Shown here: positions 27,400 to 36,931 of the stretch, in pieces
How positions within the stretch are numbered: position 1 is the first letter of the stretch
Layout of the letters: each line of letters begins with the position of its first letter
The notes under the pieces: generated by a model
What the model saw: only the letters and a program-made list of their open reading frames with translations
What the model was told of the DNA's origin: nothing
Database searches by the model: none
Translations under genes and position numbers: made by a program
From: Micavibrio_C sp046294845
Lineage (GTDB): Bacteria; Pseudomonadota; Alphaproteobacteria; Micavibrionales; Micavibrionaceae
Reading direction: 5' to 3'
Assembly (NCBI GenBank): GCA_046294845.1
Contig: JBKBNU010000001.1
Span: 1,798,001-1,862,000, forward strand
Length of the DNA: 64,000 nucleotides

Positions 27400-28472
27400 A
27401 CAGCACCCCCGCCATGATCACCCGCAGCAGCCGAAGCCGAGAAGAAAGACTCCTGATTCATTACGCGCTCAATCTCCTGTGCGACACGGCTATTATAATC
27501 ATTACGGACCAAATTGGCCGCAACCAAAATGGCATTTGAAAAACCGTAGGCATTCATGCCACCATGGCTTTTCACACAAATACCATTTAAGCCCAAAAAC
27601 ATTCCGCCATTATAGGCGCGCGGGTCCATTTTTCTTTTCATTTTCTTGAGAGCGCCGTAGGCCAGAATTGCACCCAATTTAGCAAGCAAAGAAGACTTGA
27701 ACGCTTCTTTAAGCATATGGGAGGTCAGATCGCTTACACCTTCGGCAACTTTCAGCGCCACATTACCGGTAAAGCCGTCTGTCACAACAACATCCACCGT
27801 ACCCATCGGAATATCATCACCTTCGACAAAGCCGTGGTAACGTCCGGGGAATTTTACATTTGAAAGGATAGCAGCGGCGGCACGAATTTCATCATGCCCC
27901 TTCATGTCTTCAGAGCCGATATTCAGCAAGCCTACACTCGGTGTCGCCACACCTTTGACGATACGGGAATACACAGAGCCCAATACAGCAAACTGCGTCA
28001 GAATTTCAGCATCGCACGATACGTTTGCCCCCAGATCCAGCATCACGATATCACCGGCTCTGGTCGGGAAAACGCTTGCGATGGCAGGACGACTAATTCC
28101 CGGCAGGCATTTCAGAACCATCTTCGCCATGGCCATCAAGGCACCGGTATTGCCCGCCGATACGACAGCCTGCGCACGCCCTTCTTTCACGGCATCGATA
28201 GCCAGCCGCATACTTGAGTCTTTGCCAGCCCGTAAAGCCGTGGAAGGCTTCTCGTCATTACTGATCGCTTTATCTGTATGGATAACATCCGATACAGACA
28301 TCAGTGATGGATTGCTGTTGAGGAATTTTCTGATCAGGTCTTCACGACCATAAAATTGGAAGCGGACTCCATTTCCGATTTGCGGCAGCGCCAAAGCGGC
28401 AGCAGGCACAACAACTTCGGGGCCGTAATCACCGCCCATAGCATCGATAGCAATCGTAAGGGAATTTGTCAT
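27396..28472 (-). CDS. plsX: Phosphate acyltransferase PlsX
   Basis: Forms acyl-phosphate from acyl-ACP for phospholipid synthesis (PlsX/PlsY route); 358 residues. Landmarks are the start IAIDAMGGDYGPEVVVPAA, the VSAGNTGALMAMA segment and DVVVTDGFTGNVALK. It is translationally coupled to fabH, linking phospholipid and fatty-acid initiation. Confidence 0.98.
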   Translation of the reverse strand: MTNSLTIAIDAMGGDYGPEVVVPAAALALPQIGNGVRFQFYGREDLIRKFLNSNPSLMSVSDVIHTDKAISNDEKPSTALRAGKDSSMRLAIDAVKEGRAQAVVSAGNTGALMAMAKMVLKCLPGISRPAIASVFPTRAGDIVMLDLGANVSCDAEILTQFAVLGSVYSRIVKGVATPSVGLLNIGSEDMKGHDEIRAAAAILSNVKFPGRYHGFVEGDDIPMGTVDVVVTDGFTGNVALKVAEGVSDLTSHMLKEAFKSSLLAKLGAILAYGALKKMKRKMDPRAYNGGMFLGLNGICVKSHGGMNAYGFSNAILVAANLVRNDYNSRVAQEIERVMNQESFFSASAAAGDHGGGAV

Positions 28473-28563
28473 TCAACCAGAACCTAGGGCCTGCGGAGTC
28501 CCACAAAGTAAGAACGAGCCAGTTTATCCGGCCCGTCAAACTTCGCAACACACGGATTGAATG

Positions 28564-28743
28564 TCAATCGCGTTGTTCAATGACCTGACGGCCCTTGTAC
28601 ATACCTGTTTTCAGGTCGACATGGTGGCGACGCACAGGCTCACCTGTGGTTTTGTCTTCAACCCAGTTAGCAGCCTCGAGGGCATGGTGGGAACGCACCA
28701 TACGGGTTTTGGAATAGGATTTGCGTTTCTTAGGTACTGCCAT
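28564..28743 (-). CDS. rpmF: 50S ribosomal protein L32
   Basis: 59 residues beginning MAVPKKRKSYSKTRMVRSHH, the standard L32 start, then the GEPVRRHHVDLKTGMYKGRQ end. The zinc-ribbon cysteines of some L32 forms are absent, as is usual for alphaproteobacteria. It lies between DUF177 and plsX, the classic L32 neighbourhood. Confidence 0.97.
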   Translation of the reverse strand: MAVPKKRKSYSKTRMVRSHHALEAANWVEDKTTGEPVRRHHVDLKTGMYKGRQVIEQRD

Positions 28744-28829
28744 TTTCTTGTTCCTTAATCACTTTAATCGCGTGAGTAGATATCGGATTTAAGCCCCTCA
28801 CGCAAGCAAAATCCTAAAAAATCAGGGTA

Positions 28830-29444
28830 TTAATTATTACCGGTCTTGGCGCTTTTCCAGTTTTTCAGGGCTTCGAAAGGGTTCCGACGTAGCGCCGCCC
28901 CTTCTCCGCCTATGGAAACCTCAACAGTTTCAGCCTCTTCCAGGCCTCTGCGGCGGGGAAAATCGTCCAATAACAGGGATAAATGCTGGGTCACCAGCTC
29001 ACCCACATCGATCATCCCGTTAACCAGCGGCTCGGGATCTTCGCTCTCATCCAGTACAGGGATTTCAGAATCAGCCAGACGGCCCAAACGCTCGTGGCGG
29101 GCCTTCGAGAGCATGACAATCCCTTCCTGATCGGCAAACCAGCCTTCGAAGGTTTCTTCGATCTGGGTCTGTACAGGATCAAGGGTCATGACACAGGGAC
29201 GCGTCAGGTTAGCCTTCATTAACCCATTGACATGAATTATATTTCCACGCTCACGATGAACGGTCAAATCGGCGCTCAGACTGTTCAGGCTGGCAACCCC
29301 CAAACGTGCGGCTAAAGCATTGCGTTCTTGTTCCGAGGCTGCAATCCGCATCTTGTTAGGCTGGGATGTCACAGTCTGGGAATCGATCAAAACCGACCAT
29401 TCCGGTGCCAGCGGGGCTTCAGGTGTCTTTTTCTTCTTGCTCAT
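28830..29444 (-). CDS. DUF177/YceD family protein
   Basis: 204 residues. The YceD-type core contains LTVHRERGNIIHVNGLMKANLTRPCVMTLDP (in parts) and an acidic DESEDPEPLVNGMIDVGELVTQHLSLLL block, then a basic end. The family is conserved upstream of rpmF and is linked to 23S rRNA/L32 assembly in bacteria and plastids. The start overlaps the end of the chaperone gene by four bases. Confidence 0.9.
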   Translation of the reverse strand: MSKKKKTPEAPLAPEWSVLIDSQTVTSQPNKMRIAASEQERNALAARLGVASLNSLSADLTVHRERGNIIHVNGLMKANLTRPCVMTLDPVQTQIEETFEGWFADQEGIVMLSKARHERLGRLADSEIPVLDESEDPEPLVNGMIDVGELVTQHLSLLLDDFPRRRGLEEAETVEVSIGGEGAALRRNPFEALKNWKSAKTGNN

Positions 29445-30013
29445 ATCTTCATTTCCGCAAAGGACAGTCGTCCTGCAAAGAAGTCGTTTACATTATGCCT
29501 CTTCAAACCATTCCGGCAGGTTTTCACGTAAGAAGCCATATTGTTTACCATATTATCATCCGGTTGTTCAACTGTGCCGTAAAGATTCCGCTTTAAAACT
29601 TCGGCCAGCTTTTGCTCATCCTCGGCGGCCAGCGCCTCCAGATAGGCAACCCTGCGTCCGTTAAAGGCCTGCATCATGCGTTTGATATGACGGGGGACAC
29701 TCAAATCCCCTACACCCTTCTCGCGCAAGGCCCTGTCCATATCTATGAAAAACCTGTCAAAAAGCGCCTGTGCCAGTTTGGCACCCGTTTTACCTTCGGC
29801 TCCTAAACGGTCAACCACCAGAACCGTATGCAAAACAATCATGTCAAAACGGCCTGTAACCGTATCCGGCACACCCCAAGATTCGTAAAAAACCGGATTA
29901 CGGGCCTTTTCAACGATCAGGGGATAAAGGATGTGGGCGGCTTTGGCTTCCGGCCCCGATTTTTTAAACAAACCCAACAACATGGATAAAATGACCTGTA
30001 TGATTGATTTCAC
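29441..30013 (-). CDS. Ubiquinol-cytochrome c chaperone (CBP3-like) protein
   Basis: 190 residues with the family pattern AHILYPLIVEKARNP, FYESWGVPDTVTGRFDM, LFDRFFIDMDRALREKGVGDLSVPRHIKRMMQAF (in parts). Relatives help assemble the cytochrome bc1 complex. It shares a divergent promoter region with bamE; the start codons are about 40 bases apart. It leads the chaperone-DUF177-rpmF-plsX-fabH unit. Confidence 0.9.
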   Translation of the reverse strand: MKSIIQVILSMLLGLFKKSGPEAKAAHILYPLIVEKARNPVFYESWGVPDTVTGRFDMIVLHTVLVVDRLGAEGKTGAKLAQALFDRFFIDMDRALREKGVGDLSVPRHIKRMMQAFNGRRVAYLEALAAEDEQKLAEVLKRNLYGTVEQPDDNMVNNMASYVKTCRNGLKRHNVNDFFAGRLSFAEMKI

Positions 30014-30052
30014 ATGCCTTGCGGTTATATAACATTTTCCAGAGATATATCC

Positions 30053-30523
30053 ATGATGAAAAACGTATTATCCGCCCTTCTGCTGTCCTTCGCCCTGCTG
30101 TCCTTCACGGGCTGCACCCCGACTGTAAATGTCAGGGGCAATCTGATTGATGACTACAAGCTGGCGCAGATACAAAAAGGCGTCGATACCCGCACCGACG
30201 TTTTGCGCAAGATCGGCTCCCCCACCACGGTCGCCCCATTTGATGACAGTGTTTGGTACTATCTGGGCCAAACCATGGAGAAAAAAGGTATTCTTGATCC
30301 CCAAGTCAAAGAAGAGCGTGTGATCGTTGTCATGTTTGATGCCGATGGTGTTGTCGAGCAAGTTCAGGATGTCGATAACAGCCGTCAGGACATTCCCTAT
30401 GTTGAACGTAAAACACCAACTTCAGGTAACGAAGTGACAGTGATGCAACAAATGTTCGGCAACCTTGGCCGCTTCAACAAAGAAGGCACACCGTCCGGCG
30501 GTGTCGGCGCCCCGGGACGCTAA
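30053..30523 (+). CDS. bamE: Outer membrane assembly lipoprotein BamE (SmpA/OmlA)
   Basis: Lipoprotein of the BAM complex that folds outer-membrane proteins. The signal MKNVLSALLLSFALLSFTGC ends in a lipobox with Cys. The mature BamE fold shows LAQIQKGVDTRTDVLRKIGSP, VWYYLGQTM and VVMFDADGVVEQV. I take the ATG pair at 30053; the upstream in-frame ATG at 30014 would place a polar stretch before the signal. About 156 residues, with a Gly-rich tail. Confidence 0.92.
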   Translation: MMKNVLSALLLSFALLSFTGCTPTVNVRGNLIDDYKLAQIQKGVDTRTDVLRKIGSPTTVAPFDDSVWYYLGQTMEKKGILDPQVKEERVIVVMFDADGVVEQVQDVDNSRQDIPYVERKTPTSGNEVTVMQQMFGNLGRFNKEGTPSGGVGAPGR

Positions 30524-30534
30524 CCACACTTTTT

Positions 30535-31821
30535 CTATCGCGAGAAAATCCCCACCATCTCGATATGGTGGGACCACAGGAATTGGTCGATGATTGTCAG
30601 CTTCCTGAGTTTATAACCGCCATCGATCAGATAGCGCGCATCGCGGGCAAAACTGCTGGCACTGCAAGATACACTGATGATCACGGAAATATCGGAATCG
30701 GCCAGCACCTTCATTTGCGGCGCAGCCCCTTCACGGGGCGGATCAACGACAACAGCCGTCAGTCCCTTCATTTCCTTGACCGTAAGCGGCTCTTTTGCCA
30801 AATCTCTGACAAAAGCTTCCAGCTTGCCGAAGGATTTTCCTGCGGCCTTCAGGGACTCAAGGGCTGCCTTATAGCCCTCAACAGCTCTTACATCCCAACC
30901 TGCTTCCAACATCGGGAATGTGAAGGTACCCGAACCCGCATAAAGATCGGCAACCTTGCCCGCTTTATCCGGCAAGCCGTCCATCACAGCCTTGACTAAC
31001 GCCCCTTCCCCGTCTTCGGTCGCCTGCAAAAAGCTGCCTGCGGGCGGGCTTACAGAAACACGGCCCCATTGCACCCTGAACGGCTTACGTTCCAAAATAA
31101 TCTCGGAGTCGGTTCTGACCGCCGGACGCCATGACAGGCGAGCTATATCCTGCTCCTCGGCGAAATCCTGAAAAGCCTCCAGCATCGGAAGCGGCATCCA
31201 TGTCTCTTTGGTCAGGAGGCTGGTAATCAGGACATCCAGTTCACCGCGACATTCGGTCACGGCAATGTCGGCCTTTTGCTTATCAACCTTCATCACCTTG
31301 CCCATCAGCATCCTTAAAGCAGGTAGCAGCTTGACAATACGCGGATGAAGAACAGTACAGCTTTCGACTTCGACCAGATTCATAGAAGCCCGCTCATTAA
31401 AACCCAGCACCACTTTCTTGCCGGCCTTTACAGCAGCAAAGGTTGCGCGGCGGCGTGATCCAGCGGTACTGATATATGGCCCTTCGACAATCTCGGGAAC
31501 AATATCGGCGCGTGCCAATGTCTGGATCACGGTTTCTTTTTTGAAAGCCGTATAGGATTGATCGTCCATGTGCTGCAAAACGCAGCCCCCGCATTTCAGG
31601 AAATAAGGACAGGGCGGTGCATTACGGTTTGCGGCAGGGTGCAAAACTTCGATCAGGGCGGCACGGTCTTTTTCGAGCAGGCGCACTTTTACTTTCTCGC
31701 CAGCCAGCACTCCGCCCACAAAAATACGGGTACCATCGGGCAAAACGGCCACGCCATCGCCTCGCGCCCCTAACTCATCAATTATAACTTCCAGATCAGA
31801 CATACGCGCACTTATAGCCAT
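30535..31821 (-). CDS. TrmA/RlmD-type RNA 5-methyluridine methyltransferase
   Basis: SAM-dependent class I RNA (uracil-5) methyltransferase. The N-terminal TRAM-like domain is followed by an iron-sulfur cysteine cluster CPYFLKCGGCVLQH, the SAM motif VADLYAGSGTFTFPM, VDPPREGA and the catalytic Cys in SVSCSASSFARD. The 23S versus tRNA target cannot be told. Start uncertain: the ATG at 31821 has a GGTGGA-like site, with alternatives at 31803 and 31872. The first bases lie just beside the terminator of the preceding gene. Confidence 0.9.
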   Translation of the reverse strand: MAISARMSDLEVIIDELGARGDGVAVLPDGTRIFVGGVLAGEKVKVRLLEKDRAALIEVLHPAANRNAPPCPYFLKCGGCVLQHMDDQSYTAFKKETVIQTLARADIVPEIVEGPYISTAGSRRRATFAAVKAGKKVVLGFNERASMNLVEVESCTVLHPRIVKLLPALRMLMGKVMKVDKQKADIAVTECRGELDVLITSLLTKETWMPLPMLEAFQDFAEEQDIARLSWRPAVRTDSEIILERKPFRVQWGRVSVSPPAGSFLQATEDGEGALVKAVMDGLPDKAGKVADLYAGSGTFTFPMLEAGWDVRAVEGYKAALESLKAAGKSFGKLEAFVRDLAKEPLTVKEMKGLTAVVVDPPREGAAPQMKVLADSDISVIISVSCSASSFARDARYLIDGGYKLRKLTIIDQFLWSHHIEMVGIFSR

Positions 31822-31849
31822 TTCATCCACCGGATGCCAGATAAAGAAA

Positions 31850-31869
31850 AGGCCCTTTCTCAAGGGCCT
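31850..31869 (-). terminator. Terminator of the 74-residue protein gene
   Basis: AGGCCC / GGGCCT stem, then TTTTCTTT on the minus strand, directly after the stop of the small gene at 31877. Confidence 0.75.
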
Positions 31870-31876
31870 CATATAC

Positions 31877-32101
31877 TCAGGGTTTCAATTTTTCATGCGT
31901 GACGGTGATTTTATCAATCTCCGGCTCTGTAAAAGGAATGCTCTGGCATCCCTGAACTGATGCCACATATTCCGCATTCAGGATCGTTACACCCCTGAAA
32001 TGAAGGCCTGATTTTAAAGTCACATCGGCAACCTGATAACCCATCCCCGTTTCCGGCTGGGCAACAAGCGCCTTCACAAATTTGTCTGATAGCTTAAACA
32101 T
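31877..32101 (-). CDS. Small conserved-looking protein of unknown function
   Basis: 74 residues from an ATG at 32101 with AGGGAAAG upstream, beginning MFKLSDKFVKALVAQPE. It is predicted soluble and beta-rich (YQVADVTLKSGLHFRGVTIL, then IPFTEPEIDKITVTHEKL). It carries no motif I can name. It has its own terminator and lies between the bidirectional terminator of hppA and the methyltransferase gene. Confidence 0.65.
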   Translation of the reverse strand: MFKLSDKFVKALVAQPETGMGYQVADVTLKSGLHFRGVTILNAEYVASVQGCQSIPFTEPEIDKITVTHEKLKP

Positions 32102-32162
32102 ATTTTTCTTTCCCTGTTTGCCAAACAGGACATCACAAATCCGGTTGCAAGACAAGACCATA

Positions 32163-32190
32163 AAAAACCCCTCGTTTCCGAGGGGTTTTT
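32163..32190. terminator. Terminator of hppA (bidirectional shape)
   Basis: Perfect 12-bp stem AAAAACCCCTCG / CGAGGGGTTTTT with loop TTTC, 25 bases past the hppA stop. Confidence 0.92.
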
Positions 32191-32214
32191 AAAATTATTC
32201 AAGATTGTAATCGC

Positions 32215-34314
32215 TTATTGAGCCAACATCTTGCCAACGATAGCAACCAGCAGAATGGCCACAATGTTGGTAATTTTGATCAGCGGGTTCACCGCAGGAC
32301 CGGCTGTATCCTTATACGGATCACCTACAGTGTCACCGGTAACGGCTGCCTTGTGAGCTTCCGAACCTTTACCACCATAGTTGCCTTCCTCGATGAATTT
32401 CTTCGCGTTATCCCATGCACCACCACCGGAGGTCATGGAAATCGCCACGAAGAGACCCGTTACAATCGTACCCATCAGCATCGCGCCCAGAGCCTGGAAG
32501 GCCGGAAGCAAGCTGCCGCTGAGTTGGTAAACGGCAACAAACAGCACCACAGGAGCTACCACCGGCAACAGAGATGGCGCAACCATCTCCTTGATCGCGG
32601 CCTGTGTCAGCAAGTCAACAGCTGTGCCGTATTCCGGCTTGGCTGTACCTTCCATGATGCCCTTGATTTCGCGGAACTGGCGACGAACCTCGACCACAAC
32701 GGAACCGGCCGCACGACCAACAGCGGTCATGGACATGGCACCGAACAGGTAAGGCAGCAAACCACCCACAAACAAACCAATCACAACATACGGGTCCTGC
32801 AGCGGGAACGTAATGTCCGCATACTGGGGCAAGTAGTGTTTGATTTCTTCTGTGTAAGCGGCAAACAGCACCAGAGCAGCCAGACCGGCAGAACCGATGG
32901 CGTAACCCTTGGTCACTGCTTTTGTCGTGTTGCCGACAGCATCCAGAGCGTCTGTGGTCACGCGGACATCATCCGGCAGACCGGCCATCTCGGCAATACC
33001 ACCAGCGTTATCGGTAACCGGACCATAGGCATCCAGAGCCACCACCATCCCTGCGAGGGACAGCATGGTTGTTGCCGCAATCGCGATACCAAACAGACCG
33101 GCTTCGCTATAAGCGAGGAAAATACCCGCGCAGATAACAATCACCGGCAGAGCTGTTGCTTCCATAGAAACAGCCAGACCCTGAATAACGTTTGTACCGT
33201 GACCCGTTTCCGAAGCTTTGGCGACCGAACGTACAGGACGGAACTCTGTTGATGTGTAGAACTCGGTGATCCAGATCAGAAGACCTGTCACACCCAGACC
33301 CACAAACACGCACCAGAGCAAGTCTGTACCTGTCACAAAACCACCGTTAGCCAGCGGGAAGTGTTTATCGAGACCGATTTGACCCAGCATCACAATCAGC
33401 AGCAGGACGGCAAAAACCGCACTGGCAATAAAGCCGCGGTAAAGCGCACCCATAATGCTTTTCTTCAGCGGATCAAGACGCACAAAGTACGTACCGGCAA
33501 TAGAAGCAATGATACACAGCGCGCCGATCATCAGCGGCAGCATCATCATCAGTTCCTGCGCCGTGTTTGCAAACACGCTGTAAGCGATCAGCATGGTAGC
33601 CACGACTGTCACAGCATAGGTTTCAAACAAGTCGGCAGCCATACCGGCACAATCACCAACGTTGTCACCGACGTTATCGGCAATAACAGCAGGGTTGCGT
33701 GGGTCATCCTCGGGGATACCGGCTTCCACTTTACCAACAAGGTCGGCACCAACGTCCGCGCCTTTGGTAAAGATACCGCCGCCCAGACGGGCGAAGATGG
33801 AGATCAGGGAAGCACCAAAGCTCAAGCCTACCAGACCTTCCAGTGTTTCACGAAGATCGTGACCTTGTAAATCAAGGACCCACGTATAAACACCAACACC
33901 CAGCAATCCCAATCCCACAACCAGCATGCCCGTTACGGCACCTGATTTGAAGGATACATCGAGAGCTGTTTCCAGACCTTGTGTGGCAGCTTGTGAAGTA
34001 CGAACGTTCGCGCGTACGGACACATTCATACCAATGTAACCAGCAACACCGGACAGGACAGCGCCGACCACGAAGCCAATAGCAACGTGCTGGCCCAGCA
34101 GCATACCCAGAAGAAGTGCTACAGCTACACCTACATAGCCAATCGTTTTGTATTGACGGTTCAGGTAAGCTTTGGCGCCTTCCTGAATAGCAGCGGCGAT
34201 GGCTTGCATCGTTTCGTTGCCTGCCGGCATGGACATCACCTTGCGTGCGGTCAACTGGCCATATATCAGGGCCAGAAAGCCGCAACAGGCGACCATCAGA
34301 TAGATTTCAGTCAT
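32215..34314 (-). CDS. hppA: Membrane-bound H+-translocating pyrophosphatase (K+-independent type)
   Basis: Couples pyrophosphate hydrolysis to proton export across the inner membrane; 699 residues and about 16 membrane segments. The catalytic block is intact: FTKGADVGADLVGKVE, IPEDDPRNPAVIADNVGDN (in parts) and the C-terminal GDTVGDPYKDTAGPA. At the ion-type site the sequence reads GNTTKAV (Lys about 462). K+-independent enzymes have Lys here and K+-dependent ones Ala, so this should be K+-independent. It is monocistronic with a strong terminator. Confidence 0.97.
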   Translation of the reverse strand: MTEIYLMVACCGFLALIYGQLTARKVMSMPAGNETMQAIAAAIQEGAKAYLNRQYKTIGYVGVAVALLLGMLLGQHVAIGFVVGAVLSGVAGYIGMNVSVRANVRTSQAATQGLETALDVSFKSGAVTGMLVVGLGLLGVGVYTWVLDLQGHDLRETLEGLVGLSFGASLISIFARLGGGIFTKGADVGADLVGKVEAGIPEDDPRNPAVIADNVGDNVGDCAGMAADLFETYAVTVVATMLIAYSVFANTAQELMMMLPLMIGALCIIASIAGTYFVRLDPLKKSIMGALYRGFIASAVFAVLLLIVMLGQIGLDKHFPLANGGFVTGTDLLWCVFVGLGVTGLLIWITEFYTSTEFRPVRSVAKASETGHGTNVIQGLAVSMEATALPVIVICAGIFLAYSEAGLFGIAIAATTMLSLAGMVVALDAYGPVTDNAGGIAEMAGLPDDVRVTTDALDAVGNTTKAVTKGYAIGSAGLAALVLFAAYTEEIKHYLPQYADITFPLQDPYVVIGLFVGGLLPYLFGAMSMTAVGRAAGSVVVEVRRQFREIKGIMEGTAKPEYGTAVDLLTQAAIKEMVAPSLLPVVAPVVLFVAVYQLSGSLLPAFQALGAMLMGTIVTGLFVAISMTSGGGAWDNAKKFIEEGNYGGKGSEAHKAAVTGDTVGDPYKDTAGPAVNPLIKITNIVAILLVAIVGKMLAQ

Positions 34315-34586
34315 TTGGTTTGTTCCCCTAGTCTATTTTGTTTTGAGGGTTTTTACGCAATCCCTGTTTAAAGGATGCCTGAAGTTGCACAATAATATTA
34401 CGCAAGGCAAGAGGCTGATTTTGCCTAAGATGCGGATTTTGCACAGAAAAGACAGAAACTTCAGGTTTTCCAGTAATTACAACCATAAATGCTGCAGCGC
34501 ACAAGCGGGTGCTTTTGGCATGTTATTTACATAAATTTGACGCCTGATTGGGTGATAGCTTATATAAGTGCCTCAAGGAAGATGCT

Positions 34587-36056
34587 GTGGCCACAAAATC
34601 ATTACGTCAAATTTTTACACTCGCGCTGGATATAAAAGTCCCCGAAGACGGCCCCATTCAGATTCTGGAATTCATGGGCGCCCATGTCGCCGGCTATAAA
34701 GGTCACTCCCAAGTCTACAGTTATGACTTGTTTGATGATGTCATCCTTCCCTACCTGCGCGAAACATTTCATGTGCCTGCCGAACAGGTAGGCTTGATTA
34801 CCAAAGATACTCCCTTAAGCCAGATTGGCTATGCCTATGGCCATGAGCTGGCCGAAAACAATGCGGGTATCATTATGCCTCGCAAAGATTTTGAGGAAGA
34901 TACACAAGATATAGCCCTGCATATCACACGCAGCGACCTTCTCTTCGCCCAAAGGAATACAAATTTTTCTGTTGTAAACGCCGATCTGCAATTTTTGATG
35001 ATGGCTGATAATAAAGCCGCACAAGCCTATCTAATTGCAGAAGATAAAACGCTCAGCGAGTTTTCTTCACCAACGCATGTTGCCCCCACTTTTTATGACC
35101 CTTCTCTGGCAGATCGCATTATTAGCGATCTGGGACCCGCCTCCCGCTACGTCATCAAACCAATCGACCAAGCCCAAGGCAATGGTGTCAGAATTGTAAC
35201 GCCATCAGGACTTGATAAAGAACTCTCGAAAATCCTTGTCGATAGGCGCAAAGGAAAACTGCCGCGTGATGGTGTCAATTTCTGGATGTCGAATATATTG
35301 CCCGCTTTTGTCGTGCAGCCTTATATACCCTCAAGACCCGTTCAAAGACGCTTCGAGGATTATGACGGCACATTACGGACCTTTGTCACCATCCACCGCG
35401 ACCCTTTGACAGCAAGATGGGAAAGTGAAATTCATGGCGCTTACTGGAAGCTGCCCCTACACCCGCTACATACAACCAAAGCCCGTAGCGAACATTTGAT
35501 ATCGCACTCGCCATACAGGCTGGAAAGTTACGGCCTCAAGAAAAAGGAAGGCTGGCAAAAACCTATGCCCAGCAAACGAATATCTAGAGCACTGGCCGAT
35601 GAAATATTTCCACAAGTCACGCGCTATTGTGAACGCTTGCCCGATGTTATGCAGAAGGACACACTTTATACACGTACTCACCGGCACCTTATCAGCAAGG
35701 ACCCTGCCAAGCAGGCTACAGGATTAACCATGGCCCTCCATGGTGAGTATTTTCCTGCAGAAAAAGACGACACAATTCCCCCCAGCAATTACCTGTACCC
35801 CAGAAGGCTATACAGCAATATTAAACGTCTGGCCCTAAACGATCAGTTTAACGGTGCCCATGACCGGTTTGTACGGTCGTTGATGATCCCCGGCATGGAT
35901 AATTATTTTACAAATGTTCAATATTTTTATGGTTCGCCCTATTACATTCCTTGGGCAGCATTATCCGCTTTCGAATTCGATGAACCATTTAGGAAGAAAA
36001 TGAACGCCAAGTCCCCTTTAGGGAAAATTCCCCCCTTCAGAACCGATGAAATTTAA
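34587..36056 (+). CDS. Orphan ATP-grasp-like protein of unknown substrate
   Basis: 489 residues from a GTG at 34587, with AAGGAAG 6-7 bases upstream; an in-frame TTG 39 bases earlier has no ribosome site. The middle carries an ATP-grasp-like lysine strand and glycine loop, SRYVIKPIDQAQGNGVRIV (Lys191), followed by FVVQPYIPSRPVQRRFED and LRTFVTIHRD, resembling the ATP-grasp tail that lines the nucleotide pocket. The N-terminal third and C-terminal 150 residues match nothing I know. No signal or membrane segments. It stands alone between hppA (divergent) and a TerC gene, so context gives no substrate. Confidence 0.6.
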   Translation: MATKSLRQIFTLALDIKVPEDGPIQILEFMGAHVAGYKGHSQVYSYDLFDDVILPYLRETFHVPAEQVGLITKDTPLSQIGYAYGHELAENNAGIIMPRKDFEEDTQDIALHITRSDLLFAQRNTNFSVVNADLQFLMMADNKAAQAYLIAEDKTLSEFSSPTHVAPTFYDPSLADRIISDLGPASRYVIKPIDQAQGNGVRIVTPSGLDKELSKILVDRRKGKLPRDGVNFWMSNILPAFVVQPYIPSRPVQRRFEDYDGTLRTFVTIHRDPLTARWESEIHGAYWKLPLHPLHTTKARSEHLISHSPYRLESYGLKKKEGWQKPMPSKRISRALADEIFPQVTRYCERLPDVMQKDTLYTRTHRHLISKDPAKQATGLTMALHGEYFPAEKDDTIPPSNYLYPRRLYSNIKRLALNDQFNGAHDRFVRSLMIPGMDNYFTNVQYFYGSPYYIPWAALSAFEFDEPFRKKMNAKSPLGKIPPFRTDEI

Positions 36057-36154
36057 TCGCCTGCATGGGGACAATTTTTTTGTGCCCTTATTTTTGCCAT
36101 CTTTTCTTAAGCCCCCCGTGATAGCGTCCATCCGATTAACCTTTGGGGACAAAT

Positions 36155-36895
36155 ATGATCGAACTTTTGACGGATCCCGCTATCTGGGCCAGTTTTGCTA
36201 CTCTTACTATTCTTGAAATCGTACTCGGTATCGACAACATTATATTCCTGTCGATTGTAACGCAGTCACTCCCCCCCGAAAAACAAAAGCTGGCAAGACA
36301 GATTGGTCTGGGCCTTGCCTTGATAATGAGGATTGTTCTCCTCAGTATGATTGTCTGGATTGCCAAACTGACCGATCCGATTTTCACAGTGATGGAACAT
36401 AGCGTGTCATGGCGCGATCTGATCATGATTAGCGGCGGTCTTTTCCTTCTGTGGAAAGGTACACAAGAAATTCACCACTCGCTTGAAGGCCATGAAGAAG
36501 ATGAAGCCGCCGCCAAGAAAAAGGCATCTTTTGCCATGGTCATCGGCCAGATTGTTATCCTTGATCTTGTCTTCTCGCTCGACTCTGTCATTACGGCTGT
36601 TGGTATGTCCGATCAATTGTGGGTAATGGTAGCCGCTGTTGTGGTCGCTATCGGCGTCATGCTGTTTGCTGCGGAACCCGTCAGCAAATTTGTCCATGAT
36701 CACCCGACGGTCAAAATGCTGGCCCTGAGCTTCATCCTTCTTGTGGGTCTGGTTCTGGTCGCTGAAGGTCTGCACCACCATATTGAACGTGGCTATATGT
36801 ACTTCGCGATTGCCTTCTCGATGGGTGTTGAATTCCTCAATCTGATGGCGGCCAAGCGCAAAAAGCTCAAGCGGGAACAAGCAGCCAAAGCTTAA
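36155..36895 (+). CDS. TerC family integral membrane protein
   Basis: 246 residues with seven or so membrane segments. The family motifs LEIVLGIDNIIFLSI (TM1-2) and ILDLVFSLDSVITAVGM (central) each carry the conserved Asp residues. TerC proteins are linked to metal ion (notably Mn) export and tellurite resistance. No CBS or CorC domain is fused. The ATG at 36155 has GGGGA upstream. No yybP-ykoY element fits in the 98-base leader. Confidence 0.92.
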   Translation: MIELLTDPAIWASFATLTILEIVLGIDNIIFLSIVTQSLPPEKQKLARQIGLGLALIMRIVLLSMIVWIAKLTDPIFTVMEHSVSWRDLIMISGGLFLLWKGTQEIHHSLEGHEEDEAAAKKKASFAMVIGQIVILDLVFSLDSVITAVGMSDQLWVMVAAVVVAIGVMLFAAEPVSKFVHDHPTVKMLALSFILLVGLVLVAEGLHHHIERGYMYFAIAFSMGVEFLNLMAAKRKKLKREQAAKA

Positions 36896-36931
36896 TCAGT
36901 CAAATTTGACAACTATTAACATAAGAGCGTA

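Noticed and set aside
32218..33252. Long plus-strand frame opposite hppA
   Set aside because: It mirrors hppA codons. The Asn/His/Gln-rich product is typical of an antisense shadow.
36057..36154. yybP-ykoY manganese riboswitch before the TerC gene
   Set aside because: The leader is only 98 bases and lacks the conserved GGGGAGTAG-type core.
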